Positions 43,881 through 52,210 of a stretch of DNA of 64,000 bases are shown here, piece by piece. How positions within the stretch are numbered: the stretch's first letter is position 1; every line of letters begins with the position of its first letter. The DNA is taken from the NCBI RefSeq assembly GCF_010092505.1, contig NZ_CP048021.1, positions 620,001-684,000 of the forward strand. The letters are read 5' to 3'. The DNA comes from Virgibacillus sp. MSP4-1 (GTDB lineage: Bacteria > Bacillota > Bacilli > Bacillales > Alkalibacillaceae). The notes below the pieces were generated by a model that worked only from the letters and a program-made list of their open reading frames with translations, was not told where the DNA came from and made no database searches. The position numbers and the translations under genes are program-made.

Positions 43881-45305
43881 ATGGAGTTGGAATTCAGCCA
43901 TTTTCTATACGGACTTTTCACAATACTGATTATTGTTACGATGGCCTTTCGAAAAGGTGTCGTTTTACCAACATTGCTGGGAACCTTTCTTGTTGCCTGG
44001 GCATTTAAAGGCAGTGTGATCAGTGGATTTACGGCGATATTTAATGCGAATTTAGTGGCGGCAAAGGAACTGTTTAATATTTTTCTCATCATTACGTTCA
44101 TGGTTGCTCTGTTGCACGCCCTGAAGGACCTCGGAGCCGACCGGCGAATGATTGAACCGATCCAGAAATTCATGACCAATGCACATGTAGCCTTTTTTGT
44201 TCTGATCGGGGTTACTTACGTCATTTCGTTATTTTTCTGGCCAACACCAGCTGTCCCGTTGATTTGTGCATTGCTTGTTCCTGCGGCTGTAAGGTCCGGT
44301 CTTCCTGTTATGGTGGCGGCGGTTGCTATTGCTTTAGCAGGTCAGGGCATGGCGCTGTCCTCGGACTATATAATACAGGTTGCACCGGAATTATCTGCAA
44401 AAGCAGCCGGTGTGGAAACCGGCTTACTTGCAGACCGTGCACTCGTCCTTTCCGTTATAACCGGGACCATAGCTATCGCCCTCGTTTATTTTTGGCATCG
44501 GAAATCGTTCCGGACCAAACAGGACCCTATCAATGAAAAAGAAATTCAGGCGATGCAGGGGCTTGAAGAAAGTCATCGCACATCAAAATCAAATAGCATT
44601 ACGGCCTGGAGTAAAGTTTTTGCGGTCCTGGTACCCCTATCGATGCTTGCGGTTATGATCACAATGATTTCTTCCAAGCTTACGTCCGGCCGGATGGGAA
44701 GCTTTGAAGGAGGAGACGGAGCTGCCTTTATTGGCGGCGTGGCTGTCATTCTGCTACTGCTTGCATCGGTTGCGTTTGGAAAGCATAAGGCGCTGGATTA
44801 TATTGGTGAGCACATCACAGAAGGTTTCGTGTTTGCCTTTAAGGCGATGGGACCGGTGATTCCTATTGCCGGCTTCTTCTTCTTAGGAAGCTCGGATTTT
44901 TCCGGCAGCATTTTATCTTTGGGGGATGAGTCTGCGCCGGCCTTCCTGTTTGATATTGTAAAGGCATCACAGGATATTCTGCCTCAAAGCACCATTTTGG
45001 CCGGTTTAAGTATATTAGTGATAGGTATTATTACCGGTTTGGATGGTTCCGGGTTTTCAGGGTTACCCCTCACCGGTTCCTTGTCCGGAGCTTTAGCCAC
45101 AACAGGAGCAGATCCCACAACACTCGCAGCCATTGGACAAATGGGCTCGATTTGGACGGGTGGCGGAACCATTATCGCCTGGTCTTCGTTAATCGCCATT
45201 GCCGGTTTTTGCGGAATTTCGGTTATGGATCTTGTCCGGAAAAATTTTGTGCCTGTAATGCTCGGCTTAACACTTTCAACAATAATCGCCCTGTTGATCT
45301 GGTAA
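43881..45305 (+). CDS. Polytopic membrane protein, putative permease
   Basis: A 474-residue protein with about 11-12 membrane segments. Two helical halves are separated by a charged cytoplasmic loop (about 210-245). Short glycine/serine-rich re-entrant-like stretches (ALAGQGMALSSDYI near 152; GLDGSGFSGLPLTGSLSGAL near 385; GQMGSIWTGGGTIIAWSSL near 420) resemble those of ion-transporter-type permeases. The substrate is unknown and I cannot name a family with confidence. Expression is probably governed by the structured leader that ends 2 nt before the ATG. Confidence 0.7.
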   Translation: MELEFSHFLYGLFTILIIVTMAFRKGVVLPTLLGTFLVAWAFKGSVISGFTAIFNANLVAAKELFNIFLIITFMVALLHALKDLGADRRMIEPIQKFMTNAHVAFFVLIGVTYVISLFFWPTPAVPLICALLVPAAVRSGLPVMVAAVAIALAGQGMALSSDYIIQVAPELSAKAAGVETGLLADRALVLSVITGTIAIALVYFWHRKSFRTKQDPINEKEIQAMQGLEESHRTSKSNSITAWSKVFAVLVPLSMLAVMITMISSKLTSGRMGSFEGGDGAAFIGGVAVILLLLASVAFGKHKALDYIGEHITEGFVFAFKAMGPVIPIAGFFFLGSSDFSGSILSLGDESAPAFLFDIVKASQDILPQSTILAGLSILVIGIITGLDGSGFSGLPLTGSLSGALATTGADPTTLAAIGQMGSIWTGGGTIIAWSSLIAIAGFCGISVMDLVRKNFVPVMLGLTLSTIIALLIW

Positions 45306-45326
45306 CGATTCAGCTGTAACGAACAG

Positions 45327-45368
45327 AGGAACAGTCCCATTTGTGGCTGAAATGGGGCTGTTCCTTTG
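45327..45368. terminator. Bidirectional terminator
   Basis: GGAACAGTCCCATTT / AAATGGGGCTGTTCC stem between convergent genes, T/A-rich on both sides. Confidence 0.88.
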
Positions 45369-45373
45369 TTGTA

Positions 45374-45886
45374 TTAAAAAGTCTTTGGTTTGTGTTTATG
45401 CGTGTGCTTGCATCCGTCAACAATATCATCCAGCAGTAATTCCATAACAATTTCTTTTTTAATCGCATGTTTGAGTAAATCCTCTAAATTCTTGGCATGA
45501 TGCAACGAATCTTTCTTATCACATTTTCTCAACTGATCGGCCTCTGCTTTAATCGCGTGGGCGAGAGCTTCTTCCAGTTCTGCAACAGATCCGATAAAAT
45601 CACTCAGCTGCTCTTCACATGGCTTGCTGGGTGGTCTTTTTGGAGGGGGATCATGCCTCGGTGGTTTTTTTATGGGTGGCTCTTTCTTTTTATGGCTTTT
45701 GCAAGGATCATGACAATGACAATGCTTTTCACACTTACAATGGTCCTGCTTTTTGCATTCGCTTTTATCCCTGTGATGATCATCGAAATCCATTAGATAA
45801 TTCCCGAAGCTGTCATAATTCAGGTTTTCCTCTCTGCGTCTTCGGATTCGGCGGCTGCGTGAAGTTTTACACCTTTTTTTAGCCAC
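45374..45886 (-). CDS. Cys/His/Lys-rich putative spore coat protein
   Basis: The 170-residue protein has a very basic head (CKTSRSRRIRRRREEN), a Cys/His cluster (CKCEKHCHCHDPCKSHKKK, about 50-68) that could bind metal, a Pro/Lys linker and a helical C-terminal domain (about 92-160). It ends HTHKHKPKTF. It lies next to a CotY/CotZ-type gene in the same direction, and such composition is typical of coat proteins, so a coat role is likely but inferred. ATG follows GAGGAGG. Confidence 0.6.
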   Translation of the reverse strand: MAKKRCKTSRSRRIRRRREENLNYDSFGNYLMDFDDHHRDKSECKKQDHCKCEKHCHCHDPCKSHKKKEPPIKKPPRHDPPPKRPPSKPCEEQLSDFIGSVAELEEALAHAIKAEADQLRKCDKKDSLHHAKNLEDLLKHAIKKEIVMELLLDDIVDGCKHTHKHKPKTF

Positions 45887-45992
45887 TAGTTTATCCTCCT
45901 CTCATATGCGATTATAAAATAGGGTATGCATTCAGGATAAAAATGTATAAACAGGTGACTTAAGTGGCTAGCCTAAGGTGATCGTACTCATA

Positions 45993-46023
45993 CAAAAAAA
46001 GGGACCTGGAATCCCAGGCCCCG
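45993..46023 (-). terminator. Terminator after CotZ-type gene
   Basis: On the minus strand GGGGCCTGGGATTCCAGGTCCC forms a hairpin followed by seven T residues. Confidence 0.88.
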
Positions 46024-46044
46024 TGGTTATTTTTGAATATGATT

Positions 46045-46575
46045 TTATAGTAGTGAAACGGCAGGCAGGCATGTGATAGCGCAGAAGCAGTCTAAGTCAA
46101 CAGTGATGCAGATTCCGGTACGTTCTAAATCATTCACATTTAATCCATTCAACTGATCGCAAGGGTCTTTATCGCATTTTGCTCCATGCTGATCTCCTGC
46201 CTGATCCGGATCTCCGTCACAAGTCAGCAATTCCAGCACAGCGCAGCAATCGTCGCCTACTTCATTTACACGGAAGACATAGCTTTCAATGCAATCGAAA
46301 AGTGCATTCATGCCAGCTCCTTGAATGTCAGCTCCAAATCCTTTAAACGGTTTTAAATCTTTTCCATATAGAATAAAAGGTACAGTGTCAAGATTATTTC
46401 GGCTTACAGGGGATACAAGGCTGTTAATGGATCTTTCGCAGCTAACATCACATAGTTCATCGGATACATCGTCCTGGGCATCTGCAATGGCACGAACAAC
46501 GTCGCACACGCAGTTATCATCAGTAAATTCGCCAGCTACTCGATTATCGTCCTTAAATTTTTTACCGCAACCCAT
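46045..46575 (-). CDS. CotY/CotZ family spore coat protein
   Basis: The 176-residue, Cys-rich (about 16 Cys), acidic protein matches the CotY/CotZ family: start MGCGKKF, then CVCDVVRAIADAQD (about 23-36), VPFILYGKDLKPFKGFG near 66 and the final LDCFCAITCLPAVSLL. These proteins cross-link through disulfides in the outer coat/crust. An ATG is used 11 nt after AAAGGAG, with a GTG four codons earlier being too close to that site. Confidence 0.93.
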   Translation of the reverse strand: MGCGKKFKDDNRVAGEFTDDNCVCDVVRAIADAQDDVSDELCDVSCERSINSLVSPVSRNNLDTVPFILYGKDLKPFKGFGADIQGAGMNALFDCIESYVFRVNEVGDDCCAVLELLTCDGDPDQAGDQHGAKCDKDPCDQLNGLNVNDLERTGICITVDLDCFCAITCLPAVSLL

Positions 46576-46791
46576 CGATTGGAACACTCCTTTTTTTTCT
46601 GATTTTTAAATTCTACACTAACAACGTATGAGATTTTCGTGGATAGGTATGGTCGAATATCCCAGGTCAGAGAGGAAAAGTATAAAATTAGGTGAATGTG
46701 CCACTACAGGAATCCTTGTGATAGATATCCTTATAGATAGGCGAGAAGCAGGTCATCATCTGCTATAATGGACCAAAAAGGAGGATGATTC

Positions 46792-47832
46792 ATGCGAAAG
46801 CGAGTTCGGGAGCTGGGTGTAAAGATCGGGACTCTGGCTACTGGAGCGAGGAATATGATTTCTGACGTTCCGGGAGTTACGGTGGGCCATGTGACCAAGT
46901 ATGAGGATCCGGACAATGAGATCTGCATCAGGACTGGCGTAACAGCCGTGTTGCCTCATCAGGGGAATTTGTTTCAGCAAAAAGTACCGGCTGCATCGTT
47001 TGTCTTAAATGGCTTCGGGAAAACCGCCGGCCTGGTGCAGGTGGAGGAGCTTGGAATGATCGAATCTCCTATCATGCTTACGAATACGTTTCAGGTGGGA
47101 ACCGTGTGGCAGGGGACCCTGTCGTATATGCTGGAGCAGAATCCGGAAGCAGGGGATACAACAGGGTCACTGAACGTGGTTGTCGGAGAATGCAATGATA
47201 TGTATTTAAATGATGCAAGAGTTCAACGTCTGAAAAATAACGATGCCGTCCAGGCCATTGAGGCTGCAGAAGCCGACATTGAAGAGGGCGCGGTCGGAGC
47301 CGGAACCGGGATGATGTGCTATCAGTATAAAGGGGGAATCGGGACTTCATCCAGAAAAGTTAAGGATGGATATACGATTGGTGCGCTTGTTGTTAGTAAT
47401 TTCGGAAAAAGAGAGGAATTAGAAGCGGCGCGGTACCAAAAAGATGAGATGGATCCGTCCGACATTCCTGATGGTTCCATTATGATGATTGTGGCAACAG
47501 ATGCACCCGTTTCTGATCGTCAGCTAAAACGTATCGCCAGACGGGCCCCGATCGGACTGGCCCGTACCGGGAGCCGGGTACATCATGGAAGTGGAGATGT
47601 TGTCATCGCTTTTTCCAATGCCTATACCCTTCCGCACAATGAGCAGGGAGACTATTTGGAAAAACAGGCGCTGATCAGGGATGATTCGCAGGTGATGAAT
47701 GAACTTTTTCTGGGGGTGGAAGAAGCAATAGAAGAGTCGATTTTAAACTCTTTAACCAAAGCCCAGACCATGAAGGGGAGAAAGGGAAGAGTAGTAGAGG
47801 GGATTCCTTATTCGCTGTTTGAAAGTCCATAA
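46792..47832 (+). CDS. P1 (DmpA/S58) family peptidase
   Basis: The 346-residue protein belongs to the self-processing Ntn-hydrolase-like DmpA group. The N-terminal part has ISDVPGVTVGHVT; the predicted cleavage and nucleophile site is the Ser in GALVVSNFGKREEL (near residue 203), which should split the chain into alpha and beta subunits. Relatives are aminopeptidases acting on D- or beta-amino acids or small peptides. Start ATG 7 nt after AGGAGGA. Single gene. Confidence 0.88.
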   Translation: MRKRVRELGVKIGTLATGARNMISDVPGVTVGHVTKYEDPDNEICIRTGVTAVLPHQGNLFQQKVPAASFVLNGFGKTAGLVQVEELGMIESPIMLTNTFQVGTVWQGTLSYMLEQNPEAGDTTGSLNVVVGECNDMYLNDARVQRLKNNDAVQAIEAAEADIEEGAVGAGTGMMCYQYKGGIGTSSRKVKDGYTIGALVVSNFGKREELEAARYQKDEMDPSDIPDGSIMMIVATDAPVSDRQLKRIARRAPIGLARTGSRVHHGSGDVVIAFSNAYTLPHNEQGDYLEKQALIRDDSQVMNELFLGVEEAIEESILNSLTKAQTMKGRKGRVVEGIPYSLFESP

Positions 47833-47967
47833 ATTTTGCAATCGTATTGGCGTCAGAAAACTGCAAACCGAAAAGCATCAATCTGGATCCTTTTCTACTT
47901 TTCAGAAAACTAGTAAAATAGTAGAGGATAACTCAAAAGATTACATACAACAGAAGGGGAATGCGAG

Positions 47968-48543
47968 ATGAACAAAGCCAAACGGATTGTATCACTGGTC
48001 GCGGTTGTGATTTTTTTTGCTGCATTTCAGGTGAATACAAAAGGGTATTTACTATTTGCTCCTCCATTAATCGAACAGGAGGTCATTGATCAGCGCTTTG
48101 AACTTCAAAAATACCAAATGGGAAATATAGAGGATATGGATGTAAGTGAAAAGGAAATAAAAGCCAGTATTATTGACAGCCTTCTTGCTCAAAAAGCATT
48201 GGCGGAAAAAGCAAGAGAGGAAAATTTGGAGATAAATGAAAAAGAACTGGAGAAGCGGATGGAGCGGGCCATGGAGCAAGCCAGGGAACATAAGGATGAA
48301 AAATATGGAATTGGCGATTACCTTGAGGCGAAAGATCTGACTATTGATGAATTTTTTAATCAGCATGTAAAGGAGCAAATAAGGGCTCAGCTGTTAGTGG
48401 ATCAACTGCATGAAAAATGGATGGAGGAGACAGAAAAATCTGGTGCATTCAATGAACTGGAAAAGAAGAGACGCGAAATCATCGAAAGCTTTAAGCAGAA
48501 ACATCAGGAGGAAATTCAGGAAATTAGGAAAAGGAATTTATAG
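47968..48543 (+). CDS. Membrane-anchored SurA_N-like protein without PPIase domain
   Basis: The 191-residue protein has an N-terminal signal anchor (about 8-28) and a charged helical part: DVSEKEIKASIIDSLLAQKA, then NEKELEKRMERAM and LTIDEFFNQHVKEQIRAQLL, the layout of the SurA/PrsA N-terminal chaperone fold. No isomerase domain follows, only a long helical tail (KKRREIIESFKQKHQEE). The protein encoded at 6491 has the same plan. A role in handling exported proteins is likely. ATG 7 nt after AAGGGGA. The next gene is 40 nt downstream. Confidence 0.7.
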   Translation: MNKAKRIVSLVAVVIFFAAFQVNTKGYLLFAPPLIEQEVIDQRFELQKYQMGNIEDMDVSEKEIKASIIDSLLAQKALAEKAREENLEINEKELEKRMERAMEQAREHKDEKYGIGDYLEAKDLTIDEFFNQHVKEQIRAQLLVDQLHEKWMEETEKSGAFNELEKKRREIIESFKQKHQEEIQEIRKRNL

Positions 48544-48583
48544 AAGAAAAGAAATATTAATATATTTATAAGAGGGAAAGAGA

Positions 48584-49126
48584 ATGTTCACAGGAAGAAA
48601 ATTCATATCTATATCACTTATGGTCATTTTAATCATATCATTGTGGTTTTATGTATCCGATTATCAACAACAAAAACAGGTTCATGAATGGGAAGAATTA
48701 ACCTACAATCAATTTGTTTCAAAAATTTACTCGGGTGGTCAATTATTGGGGTTTCAAACAACTTGGTACAACAAAGAAAGAGCATCCTTGGAAATAGGAG
48801 AAGCTGCAATGGCTCTCCATCAGTGGTATTTATACAGTAATCAAACGGATACCGAAACAGCTCCACATGTAGAGGAAATTGCGAAATATTTAAGTTATGT
48901 TGCTCATATTCTGGTGAATCCAAACGGTCAGTTTGAAGGTGATGATTCCGAGGGGGAGGAATATGTTAAAAACATTGCCAATGTGCTCTGTAAAGAATCA
49001 GGTGAAAAAGGTGTCCTTGGTCATATAACTGATGAAAAAGAAGAAAAAATCTTTCATAAATTATATGAGCTTATTCCAAAGTCAAAAGTAGAAGGAACAG
49101 AAAGTCGAATTGATTTTTTCTATTAA
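48584..49126 (+). CDS. Membrane-anchored protein, unknown
   Basis: Unrecognised 180-residue protein with one N-terminal membrane helix (about 7-25) and an outer helical domain containing a single Cys (near 145). Ribosome site GAGGGAAAGAG precedes the ATG. It may be cotranscribed with the SurA_N-like gene 40 nt upstream, and could then be its substrate; no direct evidence. Confidence 0.6.
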   Translation: MFTGRKFISISLMVILIISLWFYVSDYQQQKQVHEWEELTYNQFVSKIYSGGQLLGFQTTWYNKERASLEIGEAAMALHQWYLYSNQTDTETAPHVEEIAKYLSYVAHILVNPNGQFEGDDSEGEEYVKNIANVLCKESGEKGVLGHITDEKEEKIFHKLYELIPKSKVEGTESRIDFFY

Positions 49127-49214
49127 AGGTATAATGTTATCTCATTTATTGTATAGAAAATTACATAAACAGCAATTTTTGGAACAGTGGTTAACCCTTG
49201 GTATAACAATAAAA

Positions 49215-49248
49215 AGAGAGCATCAAATTATATTGCCATTTGATGCCC
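49215..49248 (-). terminator. Terminator of nitroreductase gene
   Basis: Stem GCATCAAAT / ATTTGATGC; on the minus strand it is followed by TCTCTTTTTATT. Confidence 0.75.
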
Positions 49249-49331
49249 ATGCGGTGCAGGATAGAAAGTTTTTCAAATAATATCAACAGACTTAAGGAGG
49301 AAGCCCCCTGTTGAACTCACACTTCAGCTGT

Positions 49332-50078
49332 TCAGCTTCGGTTCATCCCTTTCCTTCTTACAAAATCAGTAACATCCTCGCGCTTAGGTTTGGATAATTT
49401 GCGGTGGATTTGTCCGGTAAAGGTATCTGTTCGGCTATTTTCGCTCCGACTTTGATAGTAATCGTTTAAATGCTCATCAAATTGGTCTATTTGTTCCTCA
49501 ATCGCAGCGTCATCGGCATACTGGTTTTCAAAGTAAACGGCATCCAGTGGCAGTCTTGGTTTTTTTTCCGGCTCATGATCGGGGTGACCAAAGGCCATGC
49601 CAAAAAGCGGAATCACATAGTCAGGAAGGCCAAGCAGCTCGCTTACTTTTGCAATGTCATTTCGTAAGCTCCCCAAATAGCAGATTCCCAGACCCATGCT
49701 TTCAGCAGCAATGGCCGCATTTTGTGCTGCTAGCGCCGCATCAACCGTGGCGACAATAAAGTGCTCAGTATTTTGCAGGTTTTCACTCATTTTTTCTTTA
49801 AGCTCATCGTCAGACTGCAACTGGGCTCTGTGGAAATCTGCGCAAAAGACCATGAGATGGGCATTTTCGCGTACATAAAACTGTCCGGACACATTGGATA
49901 GTTCCTGCTTGATATGATCATCGGTAACCCCAATGATGCTATAGGCCTGATAGTAGCTGGAGGTAGAGGCCTGCTGTGCAGATTTTACAATGGTACGGAT
50001 TTGTTCATCAGATAATGGCTGATCCTTGAATTGACGAATCGATCTGTGGTTTAAAAGGGTTTCAATGGTTTCATTCAT
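49332..50078 (-). CDS. NADPH-dependent flavin oxidoreductase (NfsA/nitroreductase family)
   Basis: The 248-residue FMN protein belongs to the NfsA-like nitroreductases: HRSIRQFKDQPL (about 11-22) binds FMN phosphate, GICYLGSLRNDI (about 131-142) and FGMAFGHPDHEPEKKPRLPL (about 160) are conserved. Relatives reduce nitroaromatics, quinones or chromate with NADPH. The ATG used is 6 nt after AGGAGAG. Just 24 nt downstream of the lipoprotein gene on the same strand, so probably in one operon. Confidence 0.9.
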   Translation of the reverse strand: MNETIETLLNHRSIRQFKDQPLSDEQIRTIVKSAQQASTSSYYQAYSIIGVTDDHIKQELSNVSGQFYVRENAHLMVFCADFHRAQLQSDDELKEKMSENLQNTEHFIVATVDAALAAQNAAIAAESMGLGICYLGSLRNDIAKVSELLGLPDYVIPLFGMAFGHPDHEPEKKPRLPLDAVYFENQYADDAAIEEQIDQFDEHLNDYYQSRSENSRTDTFTGQIHRKLSKPKREDVTDFVRRKGMNRS

Positions 50079-50102
50079 AGTATTCTCTCCTCTCAATGTT
50101 CC

Positions 50103-50804
50103 TTAAGTGACTTCAAAAAGAATAAATTCTTCGCCTAAATTATGAGAACTGTTTTCAAGGTTCACGTGTGACGGTACTCGGACCTTTATGGTGTCGGTAT
50201 CTGCCCACTCCATGGCTTCAATTGGATAATTGTAGTTTAACACTTCTTCCGTTAAATCCTCATTTTGTAAGGAAAGCAGTTTATGCTCCGTTAAATCGAC
50301 CACCTGAATGTCATGTGTTTTCGTATCGTTTTGGCCCCGTTCAAAGAAGAGCATGATTTTTTCCATATCCGGTGATAACTGATAGGATACAAAAACAGCT
50401 AAATCGGTTAAAGGGACCGTGTTTTCCTCTTCTCCTTTTTGAATAAGGAGGTAGGAGCAACGCCTGTTATCCCCCTGACAGGCATAGGACATCATGTATA
50501 AACCACCACCAGCTTCATCAGTCAGATGCCGGGCTTTAAAGGATGATGCCATTTCCTTAGCTTGTTTTCCGGATGCGGCCATGTAGCGTCCGAGTAAAGG
50601 GGCATTCTCCAGATGAATGGTGATGGAATCTTCCGTGCCGGTAACGGGGATAGTCAGTGTTTCGGGTAAAGCTTTTTCCTTATCCTCCGTTTCTTCTGTC
50701 ATTTCTTCCTGATCGGATGTTTCCTTGACCTGACTTTCTTCGTTATCGTCTGAGCATCCAATGAAAATCAGTGCCATTAACAGGAATAGCAGCCACTTTT
50801 TCAT
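50103..50804 (-). CDS. Lipoprotein, unknown
   Basis: The 233-residue protein has a lipoprotein signal ending FIGC (Cys17), an acidic linker (about 20-45) and an outer domain with two Cys (YACQGDNRRCSYL) likely forming a disulfide. No family recognised. It precedes the nitroreductase gene by 24 nt. Confidence 0.65.
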   Translation of the reverse strand: MKKWLLFLLMALIFIGCSDDNEESQVKETSDQEEMTEETEDKEKALPETLTIPVTGTEDSITIHLENAPLLGRYMAASGKQAKEMASSFKARHLTDEAGGGLYMMSYACQGDNRRCSYLLIQKGEEENTVPLTDLAVFVSYQLSPDMEKIMLFFERGQNDTKTHDIQVVDLTEHKLLSLQNEDLTEEVLNYNYPIEAMEWADTDTIKVRVPSHVNLENSSHNLGEEFILFEVT

Positions 50805-51012
50805 GTTTCCACCTCAATTATGTACGTCTCTTGATTATCCAACTTCTTTTATTATATAGAAACAGCCGATTTTTTTAAAATCCTGTGACTTTTGCCCGGA
50901 ATGGTATAGAAGGGGCAAAAGCATCACATTAATGTTTGTTCGGAAAAACTGGGCGTAATGATTCACCTGCCAACCGTTTCGGCCATATTTTAATAGCAGG
51001 CAGGTGATACAC

Positions 51013-51189
51013 GTGAAGTATATTCATATCCTCCATATCTTTCTTCATCTGATACTGGTCGGGGTCATGGCTCTGCACTTCTTTAACAGGATTAATGATG
51101 TCATTGCCGCTTTTATTGTTATCCCCATTTTCGCATATTTTGTCATTCTGTTTGCATGGATCAATAAACACAACTCCAAAGATCCCTGA
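51013..51189 (+). CDS. Small membrane protein (58 aa)
   Basis: Two hydrophobic segments (about 4-22 and 30-50) and a short basic tail. GTG at 51013 is preceded by CAGGTGAT; a GTG three codons earlier is possible. It ends in front of the palindromic terminator shared with ku. Function unknown. Confidence 0.55.
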   Translation: MKYIHILHIFLHLILVGVMALHFFNRINDVIAAFIVIPIFAYFVILFAWINKHNSKDP

Positions 51190-51198
51190 CCATGCTTT

Positions 51199-51245
51199 AG
51201 CGCTTTAAAGGATGTGGGGACAGTCCCCACATCCTTTAAAGCGCT
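51199..51245. terminator. Perfect 23-bp palindrome, terminator of ku and convergent gene
   Basis: AGCGCTTTAAAGGATGTGGG... forms a perfect 23-bp inverted repeat with a single A as loop (51199-51221 / 51223-51245), followed by TTTTT. The ku stop codon and its last residues lie inside the right arm. Its arm is nearly the same as the repeat at 32432. Confidence 0.85.
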
Positions 51246-52072
51246 TTTTTCTTCTTGGCTGTGGTTTTTTTCCCTGGCTTGGATTTGTTTCCTTTCTGGG
51301 AGCGTTCGAGGGAGGCTTCGAGGGCTTCCATGAGGTCGGTTACGTTATCCGGCTTTTCGGTTTTCTTTTCTTTCGCTGTTGTGACCTCATCATTCTCCTT
51401 TTTCGCCTCAATTAAATCCATTAATGCAGTCCGGTATTCATCCGTGTATTTCTCCGGCTCAAATTCAGTAGTCAGTTCATCAATGAGCATTTTGGCTGTG
51501 TTCAATTCCTTTTCACCCAGATCGGTCTCTGCAGGAACATTTGGAACCTCATCCACCGCGCGTACTTCATCCGGATAATGGATGGTTTCCATAACTATCG
51601 TATTTTCATATACCCGAACAATCGCGAGCTGTTCCTTGGAGCGAATCATGATCTTGGCAATGCCGATTTTACCAGTATCTTTAAGGGATTGCCTTAGAAG
51701 AGCATAGGCCTTACCGCCACCTTCATTGGGCGAAAGATAGTAACTCTTTTCAAAATAGATCGGATCGATTTCTTCCAGCTGAACAAAATCGACAATCTCA
51801 ACAGCTTTATCATCCTGCTCTTTTTTGAGGTTCTCAAGGTCTTCATCATCGAGAACGACAAACTTATTTTTGGCATATTCATACCCTTTCACTATATCAT
51901 CATTGGAAACTTCTTTATCACAAACCGGACAGACTTTTTCATATTTAATGGGGCTTTCACATTCTTTATGCAAATTGCGAAGACGGATATCTTTGTTTTC
52001 CGTTGCAGCGTGCAATTTTACCGGAATGTTCACCAGACCAAAGCTGATGGTCCCTTTCCACATCGTATGCAC
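51236..52072 (-). CDS. ku: Ku protein (non-homologous end joining)
   Basis: The 278-residue homodimeric Ku ring protein binds DNA ends and recruits LigD. The start HTMWKGTISFGLVNIPVKLH and the CPVCDKEV zinc-knuckle-like pair near residue 50 are typical, followed by the beta-barrel core to about 205 and a Lys-rich tail (GKKTTAKKKKAL) that aids DNA binding. GTG is chosen as start (9 nt after GGAG), matching homologues that begin MHTMWKG. It diverges from ligD, as end-joining partners often do. Confidence 0.95.
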   Translation of the reverse strand: MHTMWKGTISFGLVNIPVKLHAATENKDIRLRNLHKECESPIKYEKVCPVCDKEVSNDDIVKGYEYAKNKFVVLDDEDLENLKKEQDDKAVEIVDFVQLEEIDPIYFEKSYYLSPNEGGGKAYALLRQSLKDTGKIGIAKIMIRSKEQLAIVRVYENTIVMETIHYPDEVRAVDEVPNVPAETDLGEKELNTAKMLIDELTTEFEPEKYTDEYRTALMDLIEAKKENDEVTTAKEKKTEKPDNVTDLMEALEASLERSQKGNKSKPGKKTTAKKKKAL

Positions 52073-52210
52073 GTTCATCATCTCCTTTTCTTTTTAGCAT
52101 TCATCGAAAGAAACGCTTTTATCCTGCCTGCAAGAATGATAAACATGTATAAAATGGTCGTATTTCCCAATTCTAAGGATGGATCAAGTACAGATAAAGG
52201 AGCCATCAGC

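Noticed and set aside
51968-52210. Upstream extension of ligD
   Set aside because: It is antisense to ku; the ATG at 52211 has AAAGGAG and yields the normal ligase N-terminus.
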